NCBI RefSeq assembly: GCF_002224125.1
Contig: NZ_NCSM01000010.1
Span: 1 to 64,000 of the forward strand
DNA from: Streptomyces sp. NBS 14/10
Lineage (GTDB): Bacteria > Actinomycetota > Actinomycetes > Streptomycetales > Streptomycetaceae
DNA: 64,000 bases
Direction: 5' to 3'
Numbering within the stretch: position 1 is the first letter of the stretch; each line of letters begins with the position of its first letter. Shown one piece after another: positions 8,533 through 17,012 of the stretch. A model generated the notes under the pieces. It ran no database searches and was not told where the DNA came from. It saw only the letters and a list, made by a program, of their open reading frames with translations. The position numbers and the translations under genes are program-made.

Positions 8533-8883
8533 GTGACCGTTGACGACGTGGACGTCTGCGCGATTGAGAAGACGATCGCCCGTGCTGTGGTCAAGCGGAC
8601 GGCGCTGCCTCCGTACGAAGAACTCTGTGAACTGCATGAGGCCCTGGTGAAGCACATCAAGGCACTGATGCCACTTGCCGAAAAGCTGGTCGGCCGTCTG
8701 AACCGGGGAACTGTGGACTGGTACCAGAAACGGAGCAGGTTGGACCTGATTCCTCATGAGCTCCGTCAAGGGCTCGGCTCTGGTTTGCTGTCGGCTGACT
8801 GGCACGTCCGAAGCCTTGGCTACACCTGTCAGTTCCTACTCGACAACTCCGGGGTGACCTCGGACGCACGGTCGATGACCTAG
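8533..8883 (+). CDS. hypothetical protein, 116 aa
   Basis: Starts at GTG with GGGAG upstream (VTVDDVDVCAIEKTIAR). Soluble, mostly helical, with amphipathic segments such as LCELHEALVKHIKALMPLAE. No family recognised. It lies between the XRE terminator and the second copy of the ~230-bp repeat, whose first three bases are its stop codon. Likely a small accessory or regulatory protein of the element. Confidence 0.65.
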   Translation: MTVDDVDVCAIEKTIARAVVKRTALPPYEELCELHEALVKHIKALMPLAEKLVGRLNRGTVDWYQKRSRLDLIPHELRQGLGSGLLSADWHVRSLGYTCQFLLDNSGVTSDARSMT

Positions 8884-9109
8884 AGACTGGGCGGGAGCTG
8901 CCGCGCCCCGGGAAGGACCCGGCAGCTCCCGCCCGCCCCAACTCCCCTTGGTTCAGTGTCTGTGAGGCAAGCACACGCCTTGTGAGCTCCCCCGTCTCAC
9001 CGACGTCACCCACTGCGCCTTGGGGATAGCGGCGGACCTGCACACTCCGCCGTCTGCGGCCCGGCTCTCTGCACTCGCCACACCCGAGGCGGGGAGCCGG
9101 GCCGCGCAC
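8881..9109. repeat. diverged ~230-bp repeat, copy B, with perfect hairpin
   Basis: Homologous to 4355-4585. It begins at the TAG of the upstream gene and immediately forms a perfect 15-bp stem (GGGCGGGAGCTGCCG at 8889-8903, complement at 8920-8934), which would work as a terminator without a U-tract. GTGAGGCAAGCACACGCC and the rest match copy A. Confidence 0.75.
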
Positions 9110-10024
9110 AACAACCACATATACGAAACCGGACCACCCCTTAAACCCTGGCAGGCCGCGAGGTGGTCCGGCGAAGAGTCCATGATCAGGACCCCGGTGC
9201 CGATGGTACCGGGGCGGTTGTCGTGCTCGCTTCGGCACTGCCCTGTCCCGGATGAGTTCAGGTGGAAGAAAGGGGTGTTGACGAGTGCGAGGCGGACGCG
9301 GCTGCGGTCTGAGGGGCTTGGGCCGGGACCTGGCACCGGGGGTAGGTCCCTACTCCTCCTGGGTGCGATTGCGTGGGGCCGGGTCTGATGCCTCGGGTTG
9401 GGAAAGTCAGCCACGACGGCGGGAGAGCCGACGGGGCACCCGCACGTGTGTACCTCAATCACCCACCGGCATCGGCCACTCTGCCATGTTGTTGGTCTTT
9501 GGCCCGCAGACGCCTCCGCGGCGCCCCGGCCGGCCAGTCGGCGATGGCGCGACCGGTCCGCAGACCGCGAGGAAACCGGGCGCCGCGCCACGGATCTTGT
9601 CGGATTTCGGCGGTCGATCGTACAGCTGGCCGGCCGGGCTCGTGGTCCTGGTCGTGCTGCTGCATCGGCGTCTCCGCTGTGGTCGACGGGAGCTCCGCGA
9701 GACGGCTGTTCCAGGTGCTGACTGTGTCTGGTGGGTTGCTGGTGTGGGGTGGCGCGCTGAGTGGGCCGGGGGTGCCGCTGAGCGGGGCGGCAGACAGGAG
9801 CGGGCGGCGGCCACGGGCCGCCAGCGCGCGCCGGCGGCCCGCGCAAGCGGGCCGCCTTGATCCAGTAAAGAAACTTTGAACAGCTCGCGTTCTGGGCGCC
9901 ATGTCGCCTGCCCAGTGCGCGGGGCCCGGAAGGAAGAAGAACGGAGCGTGATCGGCTCGTTGAGACGTGCTGCCAGCGGGAGAACGGCGCGTACTGCCGC
10001 GCAGACCATGAACGGGGGAACAGG
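9110..10024. other. gene-poor stretch with strong hairpins
   Basis: No frame here shows convincing codon use or a known domain, although several frames stay open because of high GC. It holds an almost perfect stem near 9190-9212 (CCCCGGT/ACCGGGG) and a perfect 10-bp stem with a GCAA loop at 9833-9856 (GGCGGCCCGC/GCGGGCCGCC). In a RepSA-type element such a stretch could hold a replication or transfer locus; no direct evidence beyond the hairpins. Confidence 0.4.
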
Positions 10025-10135
10025 ATGCTGAGCGACGAGGAACGGGCGCTTCTGGCGGAGATCGCGGCTATGGCTGAGCGACTGCGCGGTGAGCTTGAGG
10101 AGGTACACGCGCAGGTGGCGAAGATCAGGCCGTAG
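10025..10135 (+). CDS. 36-residue helical peptide
   Basis: ATG to TAG, reading MLSDEERALLAEIAAMAERL then a charged helical tail ending in AKIRP. Strong heptad-like spacing of Leu/Ala/Ile predicts one amphipathic or coiled-coil helix. A 27-codon frame (9948-10031, GTG with GGAG nearby) overlaps its start, which could couple the two. Short, so uncertain; the regular helix pattern and G/C third positions favour a real gene. Confidence 0.4.
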   Translation: MLSDEERALLAEIAAMAERLRGELEEVHAQVAKIRP

Positions 10136-10186
10136 CCAGCAGCGGTGATGGTCACGGCCCCCTTCCAGATATCTTCTGGTCCGTTT

Positions 10187-10202
10187 TGAGTACGCGTACT
10201 CA
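10187..10202. promoter_or_regulatory. perfect 16-bp palindrome upstream of membrane gene
   Basis: TGAGTACGCGTACTCA is its own reverse complement. A second imperfect dyad, CCAGATATCTTCTGG, lies at 10165-10179. Both sit 35-70 bp upstream of the start at 10237, a likely operator position; the regulator is unknown. Confidence 0.45.
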
Positions 10203-10236
10203 GGTATGCGATGGCTGTGGTGTGCAGGGTGAAGCC

Positions 10237-10635
10237 ATGTTGAGCAGCAGGTTATGCCGTTGGATAAAGGGCATCGTCGTCTCGGCAGCCGCAGCCCATG
10301 CGACGTACTGGGTCTGGGAGTCCGCCAGTGAGTGGGAGTCGGAAGCGCAACAGGCCAATCCGGACGGGGGCATCGGCGCAGGGTTCATCGAAGGCGCGCT
10401 GGCCTCATTCGCCTGGTTGACGCTGGTGCCGGTGCTGCTGTGGGCAGGGATGCGGCTACTCCGGGAGCGAGACAATTACCTGCTGGTGACCATGGGGTCG
10501 GCGACGTGGATCTTCCTCGGAACTCAGGTGGCCGAGGGCGGCGCCAGCAGGGTGGAAACGGAGCTGTTCTTGGTCGCGTTCGCTCTGCTTGGCGGTTTCC
10601 TGTCACTGTTCCACCCCAGCTCACCAGAAGGGTGA
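10237..10635 (+). CDS. small integral membrane protein
   Basis: 132 residues from ATG 10237 (CAGGGTG upstream); an earlier in-frame TTG at 10186 would add 17 residues. Hydrophobic segments near residues 9-27, 50-75, 82-98 and 105-125 suggest three or four membrane helices. It converges with the GntR gene. Possibly a transfer or exclusion membrane protein; no family assigned. Confidence 0.6.
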   Translation: MLSSRLCRWIKGIVVSAAAAHATYWVWESASEWESEAQQANPDGGIGAGFIEGALASFAWLTLVPVLLWAGMRLLRERDNYLLVTMGSATWIFLGTQVAEGGASRVETELFLVAFALLGGFLSLFHPSSPEG

Positions 10636-10652
10636 TCGATCTGGAGGACGGG

Positions 10653-11093
10653 CTACGAGCGCTGCCGCGACTTCAGTTCGGCGACTTCCTGCTTGAGGGT
10701 CTGGACCTCTGCGTTCAAGGTGCGCATCTGATCACGGAGTGCGTGGAGGATTTCAGTCAGGGACCCGGGGGCCTGAGTGCTGTCCGGGCCTGACTCTCCC
10801 TCGTCGACCGTCTGGCCACCCGTGAAGTTCTTGGCTTCGATCAGCTCGCCTCCGGGGCCGACGGCATCCGCCACGTAGCTGCCGCGTCCCTGAACGGTGT
10901 AGACCAGACCCTCTTCGCGTAGGACGCGCACGGCACTGCGGGCGGTCATGCTGGCGACCTCGAACCGCTCCTCCAACTCCCGGTAGGAAGGGAGCTGTTC
11001 GCCCGGTTTGATCCTGCCCGCCTCGATGTCACGCCGAACGGCGTCGGCGACTTGCCGATACGGCGGGCGCGGGTCGTTCGTCGGCGGCTTCAT
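10653..11093 (-). CDS. GntR-family repressor (KorSA-like)
   Basis: 146 residues. Residues ~10-75 are a GntR winged helix (YRQVADAVRRDIEAGRIKPG, then LPSYRELEERFEVASMTARS and GLVYTVQGRGSYVAD). There is no effector domain; instead the C-terminus (~105-142) is a leucine-rich coiled coil (LRDQMRTLNAEVQTLKQEV) for dimerisation. In pSAM2, KorSA represses its own gene and the transfer/replication genes. Same position here, diverging from the transfer operon over a region of short dyads. Confidence 0.88.
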   Translation of the reverse strand: MKPPTNDPRPPYRQVADAVRRDIEAGRIKPGEQLPSYRELEERFEVASMTARSAVRVLREEGLVYTVQGRGSYVADAVGPGGELIEAKNFTGGQTVDEGESGPDSTQAPGSLTEILHALRDQMRTLNAEVQTLKQEVAELKSRQRS

Positions 11094-11111
11094 GGGCTCA
11101 GGGTAGCCCGA

Positions 11112-11195
11112 GTTAGCACATCTAACACAGCCCCCCCATAGGTCATCACTGCTAGCCCTGAAATCATCGTTGACACTGCTAGCACTGATGCGCTC
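11112..11195. promoter_or_regulatory. divergent promoter with repeated operator-like sites
   Basis: GTTAGCACATCTAAC (11112-11126) has 5-bp arms. ACTGCTAGC occurs at 11148-11156 and again in CACTGCTAGCACTG after TTGACA (11170-11175). The TTGACA followed 18 bases later by TCTACT is a plausible -35/-10 pair for the rightward operon, so the second ACTGCTAGC lies between the two promoter boxes. Likely GntR operators. Confidence 0.55.
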
Positions 11196-11246
11196 TACTT
11201 GGAACCCGCCGCAGAGCGCGGTGGATACCGAAAAGGAGTTCGAAAC

Positions 11247-11579
11247 ATGGCGCGCATTCGCGTGGGACTGCTGCCCTCGACGATGTTCATGGTCGGCACG
11301 CTGCCGGTGCCGAAGATCGCGGACCAGGAGACGGGCAAGATCGCCCAGGATCGGGACACCGGTGAGGACCTGTTCACGCTGACGGTGTTCCTCATGGAGG
11401 ACGGCCGGGCGGAACAGATGAAGCTCACCGTTCCGAAGTCCGGTCTGCCGGACGGGCTGAACCTGGGCCTCCCGGTCCGGCCGGTGGAGCTGTTCGCCAC
11501 TCCGTGGGCGCGCATCTTCAACGGTCAGCTGTCGGACGGGATCGCCTACCGGGCGGCGGCGCTGGAGCTGGTCAAGTGA
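11247..11579 (+). CDS. conserved AICE protein, first gene of transfer operon
   Basis: 110 residues from ATG 11247 (AAGGAG upstream), MARIRVGLLPSTMFMVGTLP. Beta-rich, no membrane helix or catalytic motif. This type of protein commonly precedes tra in Streptomyces elements; whether it corresponds to the replication activator Pra of pSAM2 cannot be decided here. It overlaps the next gene by four bases. Confidence 0.7.
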   Translation: MARIRVGLLPSTMFMVGTLPVPKIADQETGKIAQDRDTGEDLFTLTVFLMEDGRAEQMKLTVPKSGLPDGLNLGLPVRPVELFATPWARIFNGQLSDGIAYRAAALELVK

Positions 11580-11773
11580 CGGCCCCCGCGCCTGAGCCGG
11601 TCTATCCGGTGGCGCCGGAGAGCGGGGATGACGACTCGCGCTTCACGAACGGTCTGCTCCTGGACGTGGTCGAGGTGATCGAGTCGCACGGCTACCCGAA
11701 GTTCGTATCCGGTCGTGACCTGCTGGAACTCCGGATCTCTCTGTACCGATTCCTCTACGAGAACAAGGACTGA
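11576..11773 (+). CDS. small hypothetical protein of transfer operon
   Basis: 65 residues, GTG start overlapping the previous TGA (GTGA). Acidic/proline N-terminus then one helix (LLLDVVEVIESHGYPKFVSG). Tightly packed between its neighbours, three bases before tra. No known family. Confidence 0.6.
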   Translation: MTAPAPEPVYPVAPESGDDDSRFTNGLLLDVVEVIESHGYPKFVSGRDLLELRISLYRFLYENKD

Positions 11774-11775
11774 CT

Positions 11776-13158
11776 GTGACGGTGGGTGAAGTCATCGGGT
11801 TGGCCCCGGCTTTGGCCGGGGCGGCCCTGGCCCTGAGCACCATATGGGCCGTGTGGTGGGTGGTGCGCTACGTGCGTGCCGACAAGATGACGCGGGCGAG
11901 CATCCGGCAGGCTATCCGGGTGCGGTGGGGCTGGCGGCGGCTGGCTCCGATGGCTGGCCTGTCGGTGACCGACAAGACGCCTCCGGCTGCCGTGATCGTG
12001 GCGCCGGACGGAAAGGTGCCCAAGCCTCGGGTCCTCATCCCGAAGATCAAGGTCAGGGCCGACCGGTACGGCGTCGTGGTGCGGGCCGTGTGCCTGCCCA
12101 AGGTCAGTCTGGCGGAGTTCCAGCGGGCGGCCCCGTACCTGGCTGACGCGTGGCGGTGTACGCGAGTCTCGGTCCTCCCAGAGAAGCCGGGGCAGCTGGT
12201 TATCCGTGGCGTACGGGTTGACCCGCTGATCGTGCCGACCGAGCACATACCCACTGGTGAGGTTTCTGAGGAACTGGCCGTGTGGGGCCTGGGGGTGGAC
12301 GAGTATGCCCAGCCGGTCGACGTGAGCCTGTCGGACGTGCCCGGGGTCACGGTGGCCGGACTGCCCGGGTTCGGCAAGACCTCGCTGATCAACAAGTTCA
12401 TCTGCGACACCGCCCCCTCGGATGCGATCCAGTACGCCGTAGCCGACGGCAAGGTGACCTCCTCCCATGAGGGCGACTACGCCGACCTGGCACAACGCAT
12501 GTTCGCGTTCGTCGGCGATGACCTCGAAGAAGCGAACGCGCTGTTCAAGCGGCTGGTGAAGCTGCGGCGGGACCGCTCGGCGTCCATCCGCGCCGTGCTC
12601 GGCGTCAAAAACATGTGGCACCTCGGCCCCTCCGCCACCTGGCCGCTGACCGTGCTGATCGTGGATGAGGCACACACCTACTTCCGCGACTACAAGGGGT
12701 CCGACGCGCAGACGAAGAAGCTCGCGGCGCTGGCCGCCGACAACGCCCGGCTGGTCGAGGACCTGGTGAAGAAGGGCCGCAGCGTCGGCATCCTGGTGAT
12801 CATCGCGACACAGAAAGCGACCGGGGACGCCATTCCCACGTTCATCCGGGACGTGTGCCCGGTGGGCCTGTCCTTCGCCCAGAAGACCGCAGAGGCAGCC
12901 GTGGCCGCACTCGGGGAGGACATCCGCAATTGGCCGGACGCCAACCCAACCGCGCTCCAGGACCCGGTCTATGTCGGCGTGGCCTCGATGGCCCAACAGG
13001 GCCGACCCGGCTTCACCCGCATCCGCACTCCGTACGTGGCTGATGAGGACGCTGCCCGCATCGCGGCCGACACCGCCCATCTGACCCGCGACCCGGCCGA
13101 ACTCCTCGACGAACAACTGACCAGTCCCACCAGTGCGCCGGTCCTCCTGGCCAAGTGA
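11776..13158 (+). CDS. FtsK/SpoIIIE-type conjugative DNA translocase (Tra)
   Basis: 460 residues, GTG start. An N-terminal membrane helix (about 8-36) is followed by an ATPase domain with Walker A GLPGFGKTSL (about 196-205) and Walker B LTVLIVDEAH (about 292-301). Streptomyces Tra proteins form membrane hexamers that move double-stranded DNA between mycelial cells by recognising clt repeats. Shorter than chromosomal FtsK, as usual for TraSA-type proteins. It sits in the operon behind the GntR-controlled promoter and ahead of the spread protein. Confidence 0.92.
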   Translation: MTVGEVIGLAPALAGAALALSTIWAVWWVVRYVRADKMTRASIRQAIRVRWGWRRLAPMAGLSVTDKTPPAAVIVAPDGKVPKPRVLIPKIKVRADRYGVVVRAVCLPKVSLAEFQRAAPYLADAWRCTRVSVLPEKPGQLVIRGVRVDPLIVPTEHIPTGEVSEELAVWGLGVDEYAQPVDVSLSDVPGVTVAGLPGFGKTSLINKFICDTAPSDAIQYAVADGKVTSSHEGDYADLAQRMFAFVGDDLEEANALFKRLVKLRRDRSASIRAVLGVKNMWHLGPSATWPLTVLIVDEAHTYFRDYKGSDAQTKKLAALAADNARLVEDLVKKGRSVGILVIIATQKATGDAIPTFIRDVCPVGLSFAQKTAEAAVAALGEDIRNWPDANPTALQDPVYVGVASMAQQGRPGFTRIRTPYVADEDAARIAADTAHLTRDPAELLDEQLTSPTSAPVLLAK

Positions 13159-13215
13159 GAACGGCTTGACCCTCTGCACCTCGACCAGCCCGACACCGGA
13201 AGGAGGTGAACACCT

Positions 13216-13899
13216 ATGTCTGAGGATCGGATCACTCAGCGCACCGTGACCGTCGTCATGGCCATCATCGCGGGCCTGGCCTTCGTCTTCTCCTTCGGCA
13301 ACGTCTGGGCCCTGGCCCTGCGCCTGGGCATCCCCCGGCCGATCGCCCCGCTGATCGCTCCCATGGTTGACCTGTCGGTCGTCGGCCTCCTGGTGGCCCT
13401 GCGCTACCTGTCCCTGCGCGGCATCGCCGCTGAGCAGATCAAGGGCGCCACGCGCTTGATGCACCTGTCCGGGCTGCTGACCCTGGCCCTCAACGTCGCC
13501 GAACCCCTCGTCGCCAAGCACTACGGCCGCGCCGCCGTGGACGCCGTCGCCCCGCTCCTCCTCCTGGGCTGGGGAGCCGTCGGCCCGCAACTCCTGCGCC
13601 ACTTCCACGCTGTCGCCCACACCGCTCCCGCCCTGGCGGCCACCCCGGACCCGGCTCCGGCCGAGACAGCTCCCGCGCCGGTCGCCGAGCCTGACGCCGC
13701 CCCGGCCCCGGTTCCGGCTCCGGCTCCGGAAGCCGTGACACCCCCGGCGGTCACCGTGCCCGCGCCGCTGCTGAACGCCGCCCGCACGATCGCCGACACC
13801 TACCAGGCCGACCACGGAGCGCCCATCACACCGGCCCAGCTCCGGACCCGCCTCGGCGTCGCGCTCCCCCTGGCCACTGCCACGCACGCCCAGCTCTGA
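13216..13899 (+). CDS. DUF2637 membrane spread protein (SpdB-like)
   Basis: 227 residues; GGAAGGAGGTGA precedes the ATG. Four membrane helices in the first ~125 residues (VMAIIAGLAFVFSFGNVWAL and others), then an Ala/Pro-rich linker (~140-185) and a short C-terminal helical piece. DUF2637/SpdB proteins help the transferred element spread between compartments of recipient hyphae. It directly follows tra. Confidence 0.8.
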   Translation: MSEDRITQRTVTVVMAIIAGLAFVFSFGNVWALALRLGIPRPIAPLIAPMVDLSVVGLLVALRYLSLRGIAAEQIKGATRLMHLSGLLTLALNVAEPLVAKHYGRAAVDAVAPLLLLGWGAVGPQLLRHFHAVAHTAPALAATPDPAPAETAPAPVAEPDAAPAPVPAPAPEAVTPPAVTVPAPLLNAARTIADTYQADHGAPITPAQLRTRLGVALPLATATHAQL

Positions 13900-13960
13900 C
13901 CCCGTGCCGGCCGTTCCGGCAATCCGAACTCGCCCCGCCCTACCGGGCTCGATTCGCCAT

Positions 13961-14005
13961 GCCCCGAGCAGCACCCGCACGCCCTGGCCTGCCGCTGCTC
14001 GGGGC
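13961..14005. terminator. hairpin between spread gene and rep
   Basis: 12-bp perfect arms, GCCCCGAGCAGC and its complement, with a 21-base loop, ending about 26 bp before the rep start. It may damp read-through from the transfer operon; a nick or origin structure for the adjacent HUH protein is an alternative. Confidence 0.45.
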
Positions 14006-14031
14006 CCCTCCTCCCAGAAAGGAAGCCACCC

Positions 14032-15480
14032 GTGAAACGCCCCCTGGACCTGCGCCACGTGGCGAGCCTGGCCCTGCGGGACCTCATCGAACTCGCCCAC
14101 CTGCCCGACTTCGCCCGCGTCCACGACCAGATCAGCCGCGTCCGGGGCTGCACCCGCCCCGTTCAGCTCGTCGGCACCACACAGACCCTCGACACCACGA
14201 CCAACGCGGTGCTGCGGTCGTACAGCACCGCCGACGAGCCGACCGGCCGCCTCCTGACCGCGTGCGGCAACCGCCGCTCCTCCCGCTGTCCGGCCTGCTC
14301 CCGCCTGTACGCCGCCGACACCTACCACCTGATCAAAGCCGGACTCTCCGGCGGCAAGCAGGTGCCTGAAGCGGTCCGCACGCACCCGCGCCTCTTCGTC
14401 ACCCTGACCGCTCCGTCGTTCGGGCCGGTGCACAACCGCCGCACCACCGACGCGGGCAAGAACCTGGCCTGCCGCTGCGGCACCCGCCACTCAGCTGATG
14501 ATCCGGCCCTCGGCACGCCGCTGGCTCCGGCCACGTACGACTACGCGGGGGCCGTGCTGTGGAACGCGCACGCGGGAGCGCTGTGGGCCCGGTTCACCAC
14601 CTACCTGCGCCGTGAGCTGGCCGCGCACCTCGGCATGACGCAGAAGGCACTGAACGCGGCGCTGCGCGTCTCCTTCGCCAAGGTGGCCGAGTACCAGCGG
14701 CGCGGCCTGGTCCACTTCCACGCCGTGATCCGCCTCGACGGCCCGGAAGGCAGCAACCAGCCCCCGCCCGCCTGGGCCACCACCGACGCACTCACCCACG
14801 CGGTCAAGGCGGCGACCGGGCGTGCCGTGCTCACCGTTGTCTCCAAGGCGGTCGGGGAGCGCGAGCTGCGGTGGGGTGATCAGCTCGACATCCGGGAGAT
14901 CGCCGCTCTCGGGGACGGTGAGCTGACCGATCAGAAGGTCGCCGCCTACGTCGCGAAGTACGCCACCAAGAGCGCCGAGGACTCCGGCACCGTGGACCGC
15001 TCCCTGCGCTGCTCGCACTGCGCCGGACGTGGCTACCAGTACGGCCCTGACAGCTTCCGGGACCTGTGCGAGTCGTGCGAGGGCACCGGACAGTCCGAAC
15101 CCATCGCGGACCTTCCCGTGCACAGCCACGTCCGCCAGATGATCCGCACCGCCTGGGACCTCGGCCACCTGCCCGAATTCGCTGAGCTCAAGCTCTGGAA
15201 GTGGGCTCACATGCTCGGGTTCCGGGGTCACTTCTCCAGCAAATCGCGCCGCTACTCCACCACCCTCGGCGCGCTCCGCGACGTACGCCGCGCCTGGCGC
15301 GCCGAGCAAGCACGCCCCGCGGGAGCTCCCGAGACGAACGAGGAAACCACCCTCGTCCTCTCCCACTGGCAATACCTCGCCTCCGGCTACAGCCCCGGTG
15401 AAGAACTGATCGCCGCCCAGGTACGCCATGACCTCACCCAAGCCCAACAACTCAAGACGGAAGGAGCCCCCTGGCTGTGA
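14032..15480 (+). CDS. RepSA-like rolling-circle replication initiator
   Basis: 482 residues, GTG start after AAAGGAAG. Early Cys pairs (SRCPACSRLY) may bind zinc. The HUH metal motif is HFHAVI (about 228-233) and the catalytic Tyr lies in VAAYVAKYATK (about 303-313). A second Cys-rich finger (CSHCAGRGY and CESCEGTG, ~325-345) follows. This matches RepSA of pSAM2, which nicks the double-strand origin to start rolling-circle replication after excision. It overlaps xis by GTGA, so rep, xis and int are coupled as in pSAM2. Confidence 0.9.
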   Translation: MKRPLDLRHVASLALRDLIELAHLPDFARVHDQISRVRGCTRPVQLVGTTQTLDTTTNAVLRSYSTADEPTGRLLTACGNRRSSRCPACSRLYAADTYHLIKAGLSGGKQVPEAVRTHPRLFVTLTAPSFGPVHNRRTTDAGKNLACRCGTRHSADDPALGTPLAPATYDYAGAVLWNAHAGALWARFTTYLRRELAAHLGMTQKALNAALRVSFAKVAEYQRRGLVHFHAVIRLDGPEGSNQPPPAWATTDALTHAVKAATGRAVLTVVSKAVGERELRWGDQLDIREIAALGDGELTDQKVAAYVAKYATKSAEDSGTVDRSLRCSHCAGRGYQYGPDSFRDLCESCEGTGQSEPIADLPVHSHVRQMIRTAWDLGHLPEFAELKLWKWAHMLGFRGHFSSKSRRYSTTLGALRDVRRAWRAEQARPAGAPETNEETTLVLSHWQYLASGYSPGEELIAAQVRHDLTQAQQLKTEGAPWL

Positions 15481-15656
15481 CGGCCCTGCTCAACGTGGAC
15501 CAGGTCGCCGCTCGACTCCAGGTCAGCCGCTGGACGGTCTACAACCTCATCCGCTCGCGCGAACTGGCCTCCCTGACCATCGGCCGCTGCCGCCGCATCA
15601 CCGAAACCGCCCTGCACGACTACATCACCCGACAGACCGAACGAGAGGCCGCCTGA
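15477..15656 (+). CDS. xis: excisionase (Xis), MerR-type HTH
   Basis: 59 residues. It opens with a DNA-binding HTH of the excisionase family (VDQVAARLQVSRWTVYNLIR) and ends in a basic helix. The GTG overlaps the rep stop by four bases and its TGA shares a base with the integrase ATG. Directs Int towards excision. Confidence 0.88.
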   Translation: MTALLNVDQVAARLQVSRWTVYNLIRSRELASLTIGRCRRITETALHDYITRQTEREAA

Positions 15657-16927
15657 TGGGCAAGAAGAACGCGAACGGTGAGGGCTCGATCTGGCAGCGG
15701 CAGGACGGCCGTTGGGCAGGTTCGGCCTATGTGCTCACCGCTGACGGGACGTACAAGCGGCAGTACGTCTACGGCAAGTCGTGGGACGACGTCCACGACA
15801 AGCTGACCCGGCTCAAGGCGGACTCACAGAGCGGGGTCCCCGCCGCCACGTCCAAGCTCACCGTAGGGGAGTTCATGACCTACTGGTTGATGCACGTGGC
15901 GCGCCTCAAGGTCCGACCCACCACGTACGCCGCATACGAGTCGCTGACGCGGAACTACCTCATACCGGGGCTCGGCAAGAAGAAGCTGACGCGGCTCACC
16001 GCACGCGATATCCGCTCGTTCCTCGTCACGACCGCGCGTACTTGCCAGTGCTGCGCGCAGGGCAAGGACAAGGCCCGGCCGGAGCGCAAGCGCCGCTGCT
16101 GCGCGCTCGGCGAGTGCTGCGAGGGATACCCGTCCGATCGGACCGTGCGCTTCCTCCTGGTGATCCTGCGGGCCGCTCTCCAGCACGCCGTACGCGAGGA
16201 CGAGTTGCCGCGCAACGTCGCCCGGAACGTCGAGCTGGGGATGGGGACGAAGCGCGAGATAGAGCCACTGACAGCTCAGGAGGGGCGTCGGCTCCTGGCC
16301 GCCGCCCGAGGTGATCGGCTGTGGGCCGTCTACGAGCTGGCCGTACGGATCGGGCTGCGGCGTGGGGAAGTGCTGGGGCTTCGCTGGCAGGACGTTGACC
16401 TGTACGACGGCGTCCTTACCGTCCGGCAGACGCTTCAGCGGGTCGGCGGGAAGTTGGTGGCCTCCTCCCCCAAGACGGAGCGATCCGCTCGGCGGGTCGC
16501 CCTACCCGACGAGTGCGTCACCGCGCTCCGGGCCCGGAAGGCACAGCAACGGGCGGACAAGATCGCGGCCGAGGAGTGGAAGGGCGATGCGAACGATCTG
16601 GTCTTCACCACCCGGCGCGGAACGCCGATCGAGCCGCGCAACCTGAACCGCGCCTTCAGCCTGATGTGCGACAGAGCCAAGATCCGCCGTGTCCGCTTTC
16701 ACGATCTCCGCCATACGTGCGCGTCGCTGCTCCACGAGCAGGGGGCCGACGCTCGGACGATCATGGAAGTCCTGGGTCACAGCTCCATCCGCGTGACCAT
16801 GGACATCTACACGTTCGTCCGGATCGACTCGCAGCGCTCGGCCTTCGATCGCGTGGGGGCCGTCCTCCGTGACAGCAACGACGGCGATGACGGTGACGGC
16901 CTGGGCGGAGTCCTCGCGATCGTCTGA
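15656..16927 (+). CDS. int: tyrosine integrase of the tRNA-Arg element
   Basis: 423 residues. Arm-binding/SAM-like N-terminal part (~1-200) with a Cys-rich insert (CQCCAQGK, CCALGECC) often seen in Streptomyces integrases; catalytic domain with Arg in GLRRGEVLGL, the box HDLRHT and the nucleophile Tyr in DIYTFV. The ATG overlaps the xis stop. An in-frame opening upstream through xis DNA is a shadow; the ATG at 15656 is chosen because of the coupling. It lies 90 bp from the tRNA it targets. Confidence 0.95.
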   Translation: MGKKNANGEGSIWQRQDGRWAGSAYVLTADGTYKRQYVYGKSWDDVHDKLTRLKADSQSGVPAATSKLTVGEFMTYWLMHVARLKVRPTTYAAYESLTRNYLIPGLGKKKLTRLTARDIRSFLVTTARTCQCCAQGKDKARPERKRRCCALGECCEGYPSDRTVRFLLVILRAALQHAVREDELPRNVARNVELGMGTKREIEPLTAQEGRRLLAAARGDRLWAVYELAVRIGLRRGEVLGLRWQDVDLYDGVLTVRQTLQRVGGKLVASSPKTERSARRVALPDECVTALRARKAQQRADKIAAEEWKGDANDLVFTTRRGTPIEPRNLNRAFSLMCDRAKIRRVRFHDLRHTCASLLHEQGADARTIMEVLGHSSIRVTMDIYTFVRIDSQRSAFDRVGAVLRDSNDGDDGDGLGGVLAIV

Positions 16928-16943
16928 TCAGTGCCGCGCGGCG

Positions 16944-16967
16944 GTTGCTGTCACCGTTGCTGTCAAC
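16944..16967. promoter_or_regulatory. putative integrase arm-type sites, right end
   Basis: GTTGCTGTCACC followed directly by GTTGCTGTCAAC, the swapped-order counterpart of 5250-5273. Located between int and the attachment core. Confidence 0.65.
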
Positions 16968-16974
16968 GCATACG

Positions 16975-17010
16975 CCAGAGGCCCCTTCCGATGATCGGAA
17001 GGGGCCTCTG
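16975..17010. terminator. element-borne copy of the tRNA-Arg terminator
   Basis: Arms CAGAGGCCCCTTCCGAT and complement around one base, nearly identical to 5080-5116. Being left of the core at the right junction it belongs to the element, so integration gives the tRNA a replacement terminator. Confidence 0.8.
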
Positions 17011-17012
17011 AG

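Noticed and set aside
9459..9902. 147-codon minus-strand frame
   Set aside because: Arg/Pro/Ala-rich, no motif, no ribosome binding site; high-GC artefact.
11755..14490. 911-codon open frame on the minus strand
   Set aside because: Shadow of tra, the spread gene and rep, all with clear motifs on the plus strand.
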